Origin: Streptomyces sp. NBC_00370
Lineage (GTDB): Bacteria; Actinomycetota; Actinomycetes; Streptomycetales; Streptomycetaceae
Length of the DNA: 64,000 bases
Assembly: GCF_036084755.1 (NCBI RefSeq)
Contig: NZ_CP107968.1
Coordinates: forward strand, 5,542,501-5,606,500
Direction of reading: 5' to 3'
Below, piece after piece: positions 1 through 8,639 of the stretch. Positions within the stretch are counted from its first letter, which is position 1. Every line of letters starts with the position of its first letter. The notes beneath the pieces are model-generated. The model searched no databases. It saw only the letters and a list, made by a program, of their open reading frames with translations, and was not told the origin of the DNA. The position numbers were made by a program, and so were the translations under genes.

Positions 1-1373
1 TCGCCGCGCTCGACGTATCCCGAGGCCAGCACCACCTCGCGGATGGTCTTCTCCTCGGCGAGCGACTTCTTGGCGACCTTCGCCGCCTCCTCGTACCCGA
101 TGTACTTGTTCAGGGGTGTCACGACGGACGGGGACGACTCGGCGTACGCGCGCGCCCGCTCCACGTTCGCGGTGATCCCGTCGACCGTCCGGTCCGCGAG
201 CAGCCGGCTCACATTGGCCAGCAGCCGCACGGACTCCAGCAGGTTCTTGGCGATCACCGGAAGCATCACGTTCAGCTCGAAGTTCCCCGCCGCGCCCGCG
301 GCGGCGACCGTCGCGTCGTTCCCCGTGACCTGCGCCGCCACCATCACCACGGCCTCGGGGATCACCGGGTTGACCTTGCCCGGCATGATCGAGGAGCCGG
401 GCTGGAGGTCGGGGAGCGTGATCTCGGCGAGGCCGGTGCGCGGGCCCGACGCCATCCAGCGCAGATCGTTCGCGATCTTCGTCAGCGAGACACCGAGCGT
501 GCGGAGCTGGCCCGAGGTCTCCACGAGCCCGTCGCGCGCGCCCTGCGCCTCGAAGTGGTTGCGGGCCTCCGTCAGCGGCAGCCCGGTCGTCCGGGCCACC
601 TCCTCGATCACGGCCGCCGAGAACCCGGCCGGCGTGTTGATGCCGGTGCCCACCGCCGTGCCGCCCAGCGGCAGCTCCGCGAGGCGCGGCAGCGAGGCGG
701 TCAGCCGCTCCACCGCGTACCGGATCTGCGCCGCGTAGCCGCCGAACTCCTGGCCGAGTGTGACGGGCGTCGCGTCCATGAGGTGCGTCCGGCCCGACTT
801 CACGACCTCGGAGAATTCGTCCGCCTTCCGCTCCAGGGACTGCGCCAGATGGTCCAGCGCCGGCATCAGCTCGCCGGTGACGGCCGCCGTCGCCGCGATA
901 TGGATGCTGGAGGGGAAGACATCGTTGGAGCTCTGCGACGCGTTGACGTGGTCGTTGGGGTGGACGTCCCTGCCGAGCCGTTCGGTGGCCAGCGTGGCCA
1001 GCACCTCGTTGGTGTTCATGTTGGACGACGTGCCCGACCCCGTCTGGAAGACGTCCACGGGGAAGTGCTCGTCCCAGCGGCCCGCCGCGACCTCGGCCGC
1101 CGCTTCCTGGATCGCCCCCGCGATGTCCTTGTCGATCACCCCGAGGTCGGCGTTGACCTTGGCCGCAGCTGCCTTGATCCGCGCCAGGGCCTCGATGTGC
1201 GCCCGTTCCAGGTGCTGGCCCGAGATCGGGAAGTTCTCCACGGCGCGCTGGGTCTGGGCGCGCCATTTGGCCGCCGCCGGCACCCGCACCTCACCCATGG
1301 AGTCGTGCTCGGTCCGGTAACCGCCCTGGGCAGGGTTCGGGCTCCCGCCGCGCGGGCTCTCGTCGTTCGTCAT
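1..1373 (-). CDS. fumC: Class II fumarate hydratase FumC (3' end beyond window)
   Basis: Oxygen-stable, iron-free fumarase of the TCA cycle, interconverting fumarate and L-malate as a cytosolic homotetramer. The reverse-strand translation is open from ATG at 1373 to the window edge (about 457 codons). It contains the GTSSNMN stretch (about residues 114-120), the HVNASQSSND substrate region (about 142-151) and the aspartase/fumarase signature GSSIMPGKVNP near residue 330. A good Shine-Dalgarno (AGGAGGT) lies about 10 bases before the ATG; an internal ATG at 1300 is a weaker alternative. The C-terminal end is missing because the window stops. A class I fumarase lies about 1.3 kb away, so the genome carries both types side by side. 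Confidence 0.95.
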   Translation of the reverse strand, partial: MTNDESPRGGSPNPAQGGYRTEHDSMGEVRVPAAAKWRAQTQRAVENFPISGQHLERAHIEALARIKAAAAKVNADLGVIDKDIAGAIQEAAAEVAAGRWDEHFPVDVFQTGSGTSSNMNTNEVLATLATERLGRDVHPNDHVNASQSSNDVFPSSIHIAATAAVTGELMPALDHLAQSLERKADEFSEVVKSGRTHLMDATPVTLGQEFGGYAAQIRYAVERLTASLPRLAELPLGGTAVGTGINTPAGFSAAVIEEVARTTGLPLTEARNHFEAQGARDGLVETSGQLRTLGVSLTKIANDLRWMASGPRTGLAEITLPDLQPGSSIMPGKVNPVIPEAVVMVAAQVTGNDATVAAAGAAGNFELNVMLPVIAKNLLESVRLLANVSRLLADRTVDGITANVERARAYAESSPSVVTPLNKYIGYEEAAKVAKKSLAEEKTIREVVLASGYVERG

Positions 1374-1577
1374 CGTCGGTCGTACCTCCTACGGGCAACA
1401 GCATCCTGGTCATGGGATGTGTTCCCCGTGGCGGCCCGGCCACCTCGGAGCGATGGCGCGGTATACCCCCGTGGCACCGCGACACCCTCCGACATTCGCG
1501 ACCGAGCGCCGCCCACTCATCGTGGCTGACCGGCAGCTCTGCGGGACACCGGCACAGGACGTACAAATGTAATCTGC

Positions 1578-2615
1578 ATGATTGTGAAGGACGATCAATC
1601 CACCCCATGGGCATGCGATTGCCGCGAATCGTCCCAGGGCCGGCCGTGCGAAACGGCGCTGGCCGTGTACCGGCACGGCCTGGAGGCGGGGCGCGTCCGG
1701 CGCGACGAGGTGCCGGGCTGTCTGCACGCGCTGGGACTCGTCGTGGACGACGGCGAATCGGCCGAGTTCCTGAGCCTCATCCCGCCCGGGGCCGCCGCGC
1801 TCACCGCGCTCGGCCCGGTCGAGGAGGAGATCGCCGAACGGCACAGCAGACTGCGTTCCCTGCGGTCGGCGCTCGCGGTCTTCGAGGGGCTCTACGACGA
1901 CAAGCACCGGCTGGACCCGCCGGTGCTCACCAGGATCGTCGGTCTCTCCGTCATCAACGCGGCGATCGACACCGCCGTGGCCGACTGCCGGGACGAGATC
2001 CTCACCATCCAGCCGGGCGGCGCACGGCCCGCCGTCGCGCTGGCCGACGGACTCGCGCGCTCCAGGGACCTGCTGGCGCGCGGGGTGCGCCAGCGGACCA
2101 TCTACCAGCACACGGTGCGCTCGCACGGGCCGACGCTCTCGTACATCGAGGAGGTGACGGCGGCGGGCGCGGAGGTCAGGACGATCGCCGACGTCTTCGA
2201 CCGGATGCTGATATTCGACCGCGAGGTGGCGTTCATCCCGTCGGACGAGGTGTCGACGGCGAGCACCGCCGTACGGGTCCAGCACCCGGCCCTGATCCGC
2301 TTCCTGCTGAACCACTTCAACAGCTCGTGGGCCAGGGCGGTTCCGGTACGTCCCGCGGTCGGGTCGCCGCGTACGCCCGTCATCACCTCGGACCTCCAGC
2401 GGACCATCCTGCTGGCCGTCGTCAACGGCGAGACGGACGCGTCGATCGCGCGCCGGATCGGGATGAGCAGGCGCAGCGTCGCGGAGCACATGCGGAAGGT
2501 CTCGGAGCAGCTCGGCAGTAACAGCCGGGCCCAACTCGGCTTTCTGCTGGCGACTTCGGGGCTGCTGGAGGCGCCGCTCGACGGGACGGACGACAGCCCG
2601 CTCGACAGCGCCTGA
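1578..2615 (+). CDS. LuxR-type helix-turn-helix regulator
   Basis: A 345-residue regulator. The C-terminal part (about 265-330) reads as a LuxR/GerE helix-turn-helix (SIARRIGMSRRSVAEHMRKV). The middle carries the motif FDRMLIFDREVAFIPSDE, seen in Streptomyces regulators with a TrmB/phospholipase-D-like sensor region. The N-terminus has a CDC pair and no recognisable receiver domain, so it is not a classical response regulator. There is no Shine-Dalgarno before the ATG and the region just upstream is A+T rich, so a leaderless transcript is possible; a GTG two codons downstream is an alternative start. It lies between two fumarase genes, but a role in their control is only positional inference. 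The regulator ending at 33504 has the same architecture. Confidence 0.8.
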   Translation: MIVKDDQSTPWACDCRESSQGRPCETALAVYRHGLEAGRVRRDEVPGCLHALGLVVDDGESAEFLSLIPPGAAALTALGPVEEEIAERHSRLRSLRSALAVFEGLYDDKHRLDPPVLTRIVGLSVINAAIDTAVADCRDEILTIQPGGARPAVALADGLARSRDLLARGVRQRTIYQHTVRSHGPTLSYIEEVTAAGAEVRTIADVFDRMLIFDREVAFIPSDEVSTASTAVRVQHPALIRFLLNHFNSSWARAVPVRPAVGSPRTPVITSDLQRTILLAVVNGETDASIARRIGMSRRSVAEHMRKVSEQLGSNSRAQLGFLLATSGLLEAPLDGTDDSPLDSA

Positions 2616-2640
2616 ACGGGCGGCTGTCGAGCGGGCTGTC
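2592..2640. terminator. Bidirectional hairpin terminator overlapping a stop codon
   Basis: Perfect 18-bp inverted repeat (2592-2609 with 2623-2640) around a 13-base loop. The TGA stop of the upstream regulator (2613-2615) lies inside the loop, so the left arm is coding sequence. It sits between convergent genes and can serve both strands. There is no U-tract, which is common in Streptomyces. Confidence 0.75.
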
Positions 2641-2648
2641 CGGAGTGC

Positions 2649-4313
2649 TCAGCCCAGTCCCGGGCCCCTGACGGGGATGCTGGTGAAGGTGGGCGCGGGG
2701 GCCGGCTCGGTGAAGAAGTCGTTGCCCTTGTCGTCCACGACGACGAACGCGGGGAAGTCCTCCACCTCGATCTTCCAGACCGCCTCCATGCCCAGCTCCT
2801 CGTACTCGACGACCTCGACCTTCTTGATGCAGTCCTGGGCCAGCCGCGCGGCGGGACCGCCGATCGAGCCCAGGTAGAAGCCGCCGTGCGCGTCGCAGGC
2901 GTCAGTGACCTGCCGGGAGCGGTTGCCCTTCGCCAGCATGACCTTGGAGCCGCCGGCCGCCTGGAACTGCTCGACGTAACTGTCCATCCGGCCCGCCGTC
3001 GTCGGGCCGAAGGAGCCCGAGGCGTAGCCCTCGGGGGTCTTCGCCGGACCCGCGTAGTAGACGGGGTGGTCCTTCAGGTACTGCGGCATCTGCTCGCCCG
3101 CGTCGAGCCGTTCCTTGATCTTCGCGTGCGCGATGTCCCGGGCCACCACGAGCGGGCCGGTCAGTGAAAGCCGGGTCTTGACCGGGTACTTGGTCAGCTC
3201 GGCGAGGACGTCGTCCATCGGCCGGTTGAGGTCGATCCGTACGACCTCGGTCTCGTCCAGGTGCTCGTCCGTGGTCTCCGGCAGGAAGCGCGCGGGGTCG
3301 GTCTCCAGCTGTTCGAGGAAGACGCCCTCGGCCGTGATCTTCGCCACCGCCTGGCGGTCGGCCGAGCAGGACACGGCGATGGCGACGGGCAGCGAGGCGC
3401 CGTGCCGCGGCAGCCGGACGACCCGTACGTCGTGGCAGAAGTACTTGCCGCCGAACTGGGCGCCGATACCGATCCGTTGGGTCAGCTCGAAGACCTTCTG
3501 CTCCAGCTCCTTGTCGCGGAAGCCGTGCCCGGTGGGGGAGCCCTCGGCCGGCAGCTCGTCCAGGTAGTGCGCCGAGGCGTACTTGGCGGTCTTGAGCGCG
3601 AACTCCGCCGACGTACCGCCGACGACGATCGCCAGGTGGTACGGCGGGCAGGCCGCCGTGCCGAGCGAACGGATCTTCTCCTCAAGGAACTTCATCATGG
3701 CGCCCTCGTTGAGGATCGCCTTCGTCTCCTGGTAGAGGAACGACTTGTTGGCCGAGCCGCCGCCCTTGGCCATGAAGAGGAACTTGTACGCGCCGCCGTC
3801 CGTCGCGTACAGCTCCACCTGCGCGGGCAGGTTCGAGCCGGTGTTCTTCTCCTCCCACATGGTGAGCGGAGCCATCTGCGAGTAGCGCAGGTTGAGCTTC
3901 GTGTACGCGTCGTAGATGCCGTGCGACAGGGCCTCTTCGTCACCGCCGCCGGTCAGCACCTGCTGACCGCGCTTGCCCATCACGATCGCCGTACCGGTGT
4001 CCTGGCACATCGGCAGCACGCCCGCTGCCGCGATGTTCGCGTTCTTCAGCAGGTCGAGCGCCACGAACTTGTCGTTCGACGACGCCTCGGGGTCGTCGAT
4101 GATGCGGCGCAGCTGGCTGAGGTGGGCGGGGCGCAGATAGTGCGAGATGTCGTGCATGGCCTCGGCGGCGAGGATGCGCAGCGCCTCCGGCTCGACCTTC
4201 AGGAACGTACGCCCGTCGGCCTCGAAGGTGGAGACGCCTTCGGCGGTCACCAGTCGGTAGGGCGTGGTGTCCTCTCCGACGGGAAGCAGATCGGAGTACG
4301 CAAAATCCGGCAT
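2649..4313 (-). CDS. Class I fumarate hydratase (4Fe-4S)
   Basis: Iron-sulfur fumarase of the FumA/FumB type, hydrating fumarate to L-malate. The 554-residue product has the N-terminal alpha and C-terminal beta parts fused as in enterobacterial FumA. Candidate cluster ligands are Cys103 (LPMCQDTGT), Cys222 (TAACPPYHL) and Cys316 (AVSCSADR). I chose the ATG at 4313 rather than 4322: GAGGA lies 9 bases before 4313 but abuts 4322. The gene is convergent with the LuxR-type regulator and shares the hairpin at 2592-2640. Class I enzymes are oxygen-sensitive, so pairing with the nearby FumC suggests use under different redox conditions; that part is inference. Confidence 0.93.
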   Translation of the reverse strand: MPDFAYSDLLPVGEDTTPYRLVTAEGVSTFEADGRTFLKVEPEALRILAAEAMHDISHYLRPAHLSQLRRIIDDPEASSNDKFVALDLLKNANIAAAGVLPMCQDTGTAIVMGKRGQQVLTGGGDEEALSHGIYDAYTKLNLRYSQMAPLTMWEEKNTGSNLPAQVELYATDGGAYKFLFMAKGGGSANKSFLYQETKAILNEGAMMKFLEEKIRSLGTAACPPYHLAIVVGGTSAEFALKTAKYASAHYLDELPAEGSPTGHGFRDKELEQKVFELTQRIGIGAQFGGKYFCHDVRVVRLPRHGASLPVAIAVSCSADRQAVAKITAEGVFLEQLETDPARFLPETTDEHLDETEVVRIDLNRPMDDVLAELTKYPVKTRLSLTGPLVVARDIAHAKIKERLDAGEQMPQYLKDHPVYYAGPAKTPEGYASGSFGPTTAGRMDSYVEQFQAAGGSKVMLAKGNRSRQVTDACDAHGGFYLGSIGGPAARLAQDCIKKVEVVEYEELGMEAVWKIEVEDFPAFVVVDDKGNDFFTEPAPAPTFTSIPVRGPGLG

Positions 4314-4538
4314 TACGGCCATTCCTCACTCGACGGGCGGCGGCGCGGCCTCCATTGGCCGAGCGCCCTCCAGCGTAGGACGCGGCGCGGGTGCCCGGAC
4401 CGTGAGGTACGGCTCACCCGCCCCGGCTTCTCCGCCTCCGGGGCCGCGGTGCCGATCCGCCTCTGGGTCCGCGTCTCCGACGCGCCGCCCGGCAACTACC
4501 CCTAGTCGCGATCTATCGCGTTTCGCTACATTGGTTTC

Positions 4539-5240
4539 GTGGACCTCGAAAAGCACCCCCAGAAGCCCGTCGCGTCGGCGGAGCCCCCAGGTATCCGGGC
4601 CTCGGACATCCGGGCCTCCGACGCGGACAGGGACCGGACCGCCGACATCCTCAGGGAGGCGCTGGCGGAGGGCCGTCTGGACGCCGAGGAGCATGCCGAG
4701 CGGATCGATTCCGTCTACCGGGCCAAGACCGTCGCCGAGCTGGCGCCGCTGGTACGGGACTTGCCGTCCGGCGGCCAGGGGGCGCGGGGCGCGGCTCCCG
4801 GAGCTTCCGGGGCGCCGGGGTCGTACCCGTACGGGCCCGACGACCCGAACGCGACGGCCGAGAGCATGATCGCGGTCTTCAGCAGCAATACCCGCAAGGG
4901 GCGTTGGCGGATCGGCGCGCGCACCAACGCGTTCGCGCTGTTCGGCAACATCGAGATCGACCTCACCGAAGCCCTCTTCGGCCAGCGGACCACCGTGATC
5001 AACGCGACGTCGATCTTCGGCAACGTGGAGGTCAGGGTCCCGGAGAACATCTCACTGCGCGGCAGCGGCACCGGCGTCTTCGGCAACTTCGAGGTCCACA
5101 CGCTGGAAGCGCCGGAGCCGGACGCGCCGGTGGTCGTGGTCAACGGCTACTCGGTGTTCGGCAACATCGAGGCCAAGCCGAAGCGCGGGAAGTTCGTCGC
5201 CAACCTCCAGGACTTGCTGCGCAAGCACCTCCGTCAGTGA
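4539..5240 (+). CDS. DUF1707 / LiaF-like C-terminal domain protein
   Basis: A 233-residue soluble protein. Residues about 20-70 form the actinobacterial DUF1707 domain (IRASDADRDRTADILREALA then RLDAEEHAERID). After a Gly/Pro-rich linker, residues about 105-225 resemble the beta-rich C-terminal domain of LiaF/YvqF cell-wall stress proteins (repeated FGNIEI / FGNVEV / FGNFEV strands). There is no transmembrane segment. It starts at GTG. Proteins of this layout are common in Streptomyces and usually annotated as unknown; a cell-envelope stress role is inferred only from the LiaF-like domain. The WhiB gene follows 125 bases downstream in the same direction. Confidence 0.85.
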   Translation: MDLEKHPQKPVASAEPPGIRASDIRASDADRDRTADILREALAEGRLDAEEHAERIDSVYRAKTVAELAPLVRDLPSGGQGARGAAPGASGAPGSYPYGPDDPNATAESMIAVFSSNTRKGRWRIGARTNAFALFGNIEIDLTEALFGQRTTVINATSIFGNVEVRVPENISLRGSGTGVFGNFEVHTLEAPEPDAPVVVVNGYSVFGNIEAKPKRGKFVANLQDLLRKHLRQ

Positions 5241-5365
5241 CCGCGGGCCGTCTTCGCGCGACTGCGGACCGTGTCCCGAGTGCCACTCAGTGCATAGGAG
5301 CACGCACAGCGGGTAGGGAGAGCTGCATCGTCTCTCGCTCGCGAAGCCGTCGTCAGGAGTAGACC

Positions 5366-5737
5366 GTGCTGCATCCGCCGCATCAGCCCCTGCAGGTCGC
5401 TGCCGTTCCCGCCCAGCGGAGTCCCGCTCGGGAGGATCAGGCCGGCCCGTGGCATTCGGAGGCTGTGTGCCGCCGGGACGAGGCCGGGTTGTTCTTCGCC
5501 CCCTCCAAGGAGCCGACAGCCGCGAGGCTGTCGCGTGAGGAGGCCGCGAAGCGGGTCTGTGCCCGGTGCCCCGTGATGGTGGAGTGCCGGGAGCACGCCT
5601 TGGTCCAGCCCGAACCGTACGGCGTCTGGGGCGGCCTGACCGCAGCCGAGCGCCGGGTGGTGCTGGCGCGGCGCAGGCGGCGCGAGGTGGAGCTGCGCAA
5701 GGCGGCGCCGGCGGGCAGGATCGCGGCGGCCGGCTGA
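5366..5737 (+). CDS. WhiB-family iron-sulfur transcription factor
   Basis: A 123-residue Wbl protein. Four cysteines fit the [4Fe-4S] pattern: Cys35, then Cys65-x2-Cys68-x5-Cys74. The family signature GVWGG is at 86-90, followed by a basic DNA-binding tail (RRRRREVELRK). It starts at GTG with AGGAG about 6 bases upstream. The position next to fumarase and glpX matches, from memory, wblI (SCO5046) in S. coelicolor; I do not assign the symbol firmly. Wbl proteins act as redox-sensitive partners of sigma factors in actinobacterial development. Confidence 0.93.
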   Translation: MLHPPHQPLQVAAVPAQRSPAREDQAGPWHSEAVCRRDEAGLFFAPSKEPTAARLSREEAAKRVCARCPVMVECREHALVQPEPYGVWGGLTAAERRVVLARRRRREVELRKAAPAGRIAAAG

Positions 5738-5751
5738 GCGGCGGCGGTTCC

Positions 5752-5797
5752 TGATCGCGTACGGACTTGATCGCGTACGGACTTGATCGCGTACGGA
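5752..5797. repeat. 16-bp tandem repeat, about 2.9 copies
   Basis: Unit TGATCGCGTACGGACT at 5752-5767 and 5768-5783, plus 14 bases at 5784-5797. It lies between the WhiB gene and the terminator at 5795-5832. Confidence 0.85.
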
Positions 5798-5832
5798 AGG
5801 GGTGCCCCGCCGCACAACGGGACACCCCTTCC
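5795..5832. terminator. Bidirectional terminator between WhiB gene and glpX
   Basis: A 15-bp stem with one mismatch (5795-5809 with 5818-5832) and an 8-base loop, between convergent genes. The arm reads GGAAGGGGTG and returns as CACCCCTTCC. Confidence 0.75.
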
Positions 5833-5855
5833 GATGCGACTCGTCCTGCTACGTC

Positions 5856-6887
5856 CTACTTCGCGCGGTCGAAGTCGATGGTGCTGTAGGCGCGCAGCTT
5901 CGACAGCCGGTGCGTCGAGTCGATCTGCCGGATCGTGCCCGACTTCGAGCGCATCACGAGCGACTGGGTCGTCGCCGTCTCCGAGCGGTAGCGCACACCG
6001 CGCAGCAGCTCGCCGTCGGTGATGCCGGTGGCGACGAAGAAGACGTTGTCGCCGCTGACGAGATCGTCCGTGGACAGCACCCGGTCGAGATCGTGACCCG
6101 CGTCGATCGCGCGCTGCCGCTCGTCGTCGTCCTTGGGCCAGAGCTTGCCCTGGATGACTCCGCCGAGGCACTTTATGGCGCACGCCGAGATGATGCCCTC
6201 GGGTGTACCGCCGATGCCCATCAGCAGGTCGACGCCGGTGCCTTCGCGCGCCGCCATGATGGAGCCGGCCACGTCGCCGTCGGAGATGAACTTGATCCGG
6301 GCGCCGGTCTCCCGGATCTCCTTGACGATGCCGTCGTGCCGAGGCCGGTCCAGGACGACGACCGTGACGTCCTCGGGGGACGAGTGCTTCGCCTTGGCGA
6401 CCCGGCGGATGTTGACGGCGACCGGGGCGTTGATGTCGACGAAGTCCGCCGCCTCGGGGCCGGTGACCAGCTTGTCCATGTAGAAGACGGCCGACGGGTC
6501 GAACATGGCGCCCCGGTCGGCCGCCGCCAGCACGGCGATGGCGTTCGGCATGCCCTTGGCGTTGAGGGTCGTGCCGTCGATCGGGTCGACGGCGATGTCG
6601 ACCTCGGCGCCGGTGCCGTCACCGACGTGCTCGCCGTTGAACAGCATCGGCGCTTCGTCCTTCTCACCTTCGCCGATGACGACGACGCCGTTCATCGAGA
6701 CGGTGGAGACGAGGGTCCGCATGGCGTTCACGGCGGCGCCGTCGGCGCCGTTCTTGTCGCCCCTGCCGACCCAGCGGCCGGCCGCCATCGCGGCGGCCTC
6801 CGTGACCCGGACGAGTTCGAGGGCGAGGTTGCGGTCAGGTGCCTCGGGAGACACCTCAAGAGGGGGAGGTAGTTGATGCTCGGTCAT
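5856..6887 (-). CDS. glpX: Class II fructose-1,6-bisphosphatase
   Basis: Gluconeogenic phosphatase of the GlpX family, converting fructose-1,6-bisphosphate to fructose-6-phosphate; this is the usual FBPase of actinobacteria. The 343-residue protein has family hallmarks: the GEGEKDEAPML metal-site region, VDPIDGTT (Li-sensitive phosphatase motif), FISDGDVAGS, and GIGGTPEG near the middle. It is transcribed divergently from the DUF4245 gene at 7011; a candidate promoter is listed at 6928-6956. Gene order next to fumarases and a WhiB gene is as in other Streptomyces chromosomes. Confidence 0.96.
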   Translation of the reverse strand: MTEHQLPPPLEVSPEAPDRNLALELVRVTEAAAMAAGRWVGRGDKNGADGAAVNAMRTLVSTVSMNGVVVIGEGEKDEAPMLFNGEHVGDGTGAEVDIAVDPIDGTTLNAKGMPNAIAVLAAADRGAMFDPSAVFYMDKLVTGPEAADFVDINAPVAVNIRRVAKAKHSSPEDVTVVVLDRPRHDGIVKEIRETGARIKFISDGDVAGSIMAAREGTGVDLLMGIGGTPEGIISACAIKCLGGVIQGKLWPKDDDERQRAIDAGHDLDRVLSTDDLVSGDNVFFVATGITDGELLRGVRYRSETATTQSLVMRSKSGTIRQIDSTHRLSKLRAYSTIDFDRAK

Positions 6888-6927
6888 CGGAACGCACCTT
6901 TCTGTACGGCGACGGCCGGAAAAGAGG

Positions 6928-6956
6928 GTGATACGACTCTATCCGTACATCGACAA
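6928..6956 (-). promoter_or_regulatory. Candidate promoter for glpX
   Basis: Read on the reverse strand, TTGTCG (-35), a 17-base spacer, then TATCAC (-10) lie about 40 bases before the glpX ATG. This matches the housekeeping sigma consensus moderately and is predicted by eye only. Confidence 0.4.
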
Positions 6957-7010
6957 CTTGAGCAGAGGGGTCCACGGATGAGCGCGAAACGCTGATGCGA
7001 CGATGGGGGA

Positions 7011-7553
7011 GTGGCAGGCGAGCGAGGCAGACAGACGGTGCGGGACATGTTGCTGTCGATGGTGGTCATCGGGATCATCGTCGCGGTCATCTATGTGTTC
7101 ATCCCCCATGACGACAAGGCGGACCCGGTCAAGAAGGTCGACTACCGGGTCGAACTCCTGACGGCGCGCCGCGCGGCGCCGTACCCCGTAGCGGCCCCCA
7201 CGGGCCTGACGGGCAAGTGGAAGGCCACCTCCGTCACGTACGACGGTGCGAACGGCAACTCCTGGCACCTCGGCTTCCTGGACCCGGAGGGCGAGTACGT
7301 CGCGATCGAGCAGTCGACGTCGCCGACGAAGCGGTACGTCTCCGACGTGACGCAGGAGGCCAAGAACACCGGCAAGACCCAAGAGGTCGCCGGCCAACCC
7401 TGGCAACGCTGGAAGGGCCCGCGCTACGACGCCCTGGTCCGCACGGAGAACGGCGCGACGACGGTGGTGACGGGCACGGCGTCGTACGAGCGCCTGGGCG
7501 CGATGGCGGCGGCGCTGGAGTTCAAGAAAACGGCGGTACAGGCGGGCGCGTAA
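7011..7553 (+). CDS. DUF4245 membrane-anchored protein
   Basis: A 180-residue protein with one N-terminal transmembrane segment (about 12-31, MLLSMVVIGIIVAVIYVFIP) and an extracytoplasmic domain that matches DUF4245 by sequence feel (GKWKATSVTYDG, WHLGFLDPEGEYVAIEQS, then PWQRWKGPRYDALVRTENG). It starts at GTG. Function is unknown. It is usually found beside glpX in Streptomyces, as here, where the two are divergent. Confidence 0.85.
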   Translation: MAGERGRQTVRDMLLSMVVIGIIVAVIYVFIPHDDKADPVKKVDYRVELLTARRAAPYPVAAPTGLTGKWKATSVTYDGANGNSWHLGFLDPEGEYVAIEQSTSPTKRYVSDVTQEAKNTGKTQEVAGQPWQRWKGPRYDALVRTENGATTVVTGTASYERLGAMAAALEFKKTAVQAGA

Positions 7554-8318
7554 GGGCTGGGCGCGGGCGCGCGGGCGTGTTGGGGGCGTCGCGTCATCGA
7601 CGGGCGTCGGCGTCGCGAGGCGCGGTGCCAGGGCAGCACGCCAGCCCTGCCGGATCCGACCGGAACACTTTCGGCCGTCAGCTCCCACGCAGCGGTCGTA
7701 CGTCCGCGCGGCCGCCATGTCCTGCCACGCTCGCTGTCGTGCGCCGGCAGAGCCGGGCGGCACCGGCCGTCGGCTCGGTGGCGATGCGGCAGGGTGCCGG
7801 GCTGAGCCGGGGGATACCGGCCTTCGCCGGGTTCCGGGTCCCGTGTCCGGGTGTCCGGTGCTGACCGGCGGCAGCGCCGCACGGCGCAGTGTTGGCTCGG
7901 GGTGGCGCGGATACCGCATCGCGTCACGCTCAGCGCTCATACGCCGGTGGAACCGGGATGCCCGGCCGTCGGGCGCAGTGGCCACGGTGCGTACCCGTGC
8001 GGGCGCCTCACGGCGACCGACGGCAACGCCTGCCGGATCCGAACGTGAGGACCCCTGGCCCTGGGGCCGGCATCCAACGGCTCCCGAGGGCGCGTCCGGA
8101 AAACTTGACCCGAGAGCGTGCCCAGGGGCCCGAGGTCGGGGGCCGGTCGGCGACCGACGGCGACGCCGTGCGGGGAGGTGCCAGGGCATGCGAGTCCTGC
8201 CGGATCCGAACGGGAGGCCCCGGGCCGTGGGCCCGGGATCCAGCGGCTTCCGAGGGCGCGCCCGGAGACGTCGCCCCGAGAGCGTGCCCGCAAGGGCCCG
8301 AGGCCGGGGGCCGGTCGG
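7554..8318. repeat. Gene-free stretch with degenerate long direct repeats
   Basis: I see no credible gene in these 765 bases, although several frames are open because of GC content. The stretch contains two similar blocks of about 123 bases (8029-8151 and 8196-8319), both running from CCTGCCGGATCCGAACG to GGGGGCCGGTCGG. Each is preceded by a GCGACCGACGGC motif. A shorter third copy of the CCTGCCGGATCCGA segment, preceded by GGTGCCAGGGCA, is at about 7624-7660. The last block runs to the xseB stop codon. This looks like intergenic duplication rather than a mobile element; I found no terminal inverted repeats or transposase. Confidence 0.6.
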
Positions 8319-8573
8319 CTACTCCTCCGCTGCCGGCTCGTCGCGGTCCGGGGTGGCCAGGGAGGCGTCCAGGCGGGCGCGGGCGCCCTCCAGCCAGCGG
8401 CGGCAGACCTTGGCCAGCTCCTCGCCGCGCTCCCACAGGGCCAGCGACTCCTCCAGCGTCGTGCCGCCCGTCTCCAGCCGGCGGACGACCTCGATCAGTT
8501 CGTCGCGCGCTTGCTCGTAGCCGAGCGGCTCACCGGCCGTGGCCGCTGATGTTTCCGTGTCTGTCTTGGCCAT
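8319..8573 (-). CDS. xseB: Exodeoxyribonuclease VII small subunit
   Basis: Small subunit of exonuclease VII, which degrades single-stranded DNA to oligonucleotides with XseA. The 84-residue product has the family core GYEQARDELIEVVRRLETGG and SLALWERGEELAKVCRRWLE. I chose the ATG at 8573 (MAKTDTET); an in-frame upstream ATG at 8606 would add 11 residues with no better ribosome site. It follows xseA, 66 bases downstream on the same strand, so the two are likely cotranscribed. Confidence 0.93.
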   Translation of the reverse strand: MAKTDTETSAATAGEPLGYEQARDELIEVVRRLETGGTTLEESLALWERGEELAKVCRRWLEGARARLDASLATPDRDEPAAEE

Positions 8574-8639
8574 GGCATCCACCCTACGAGCGCTCTCCGA
8601 CAACAACCGCGCACTTCACCGCGCCTGACACCTTCGTCC

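Noticed and set aside
1410..2534. Frames of 369-374 codons overlapping the LuxR-type regulator on both strands
   Set aside because: Arg/Gly/Ala-rich shadows; only the frame at 1578-2615 has recognisable domains.
7717..8520. Open frames of 118-267 codons across the 7.6-8.5 kb gap
   Set aside because: Composition is Arg/Pro/Gly-rich, frames on both strands reflect the repeats, and one overlaps xseB. No ribosome sites or domain likeness.
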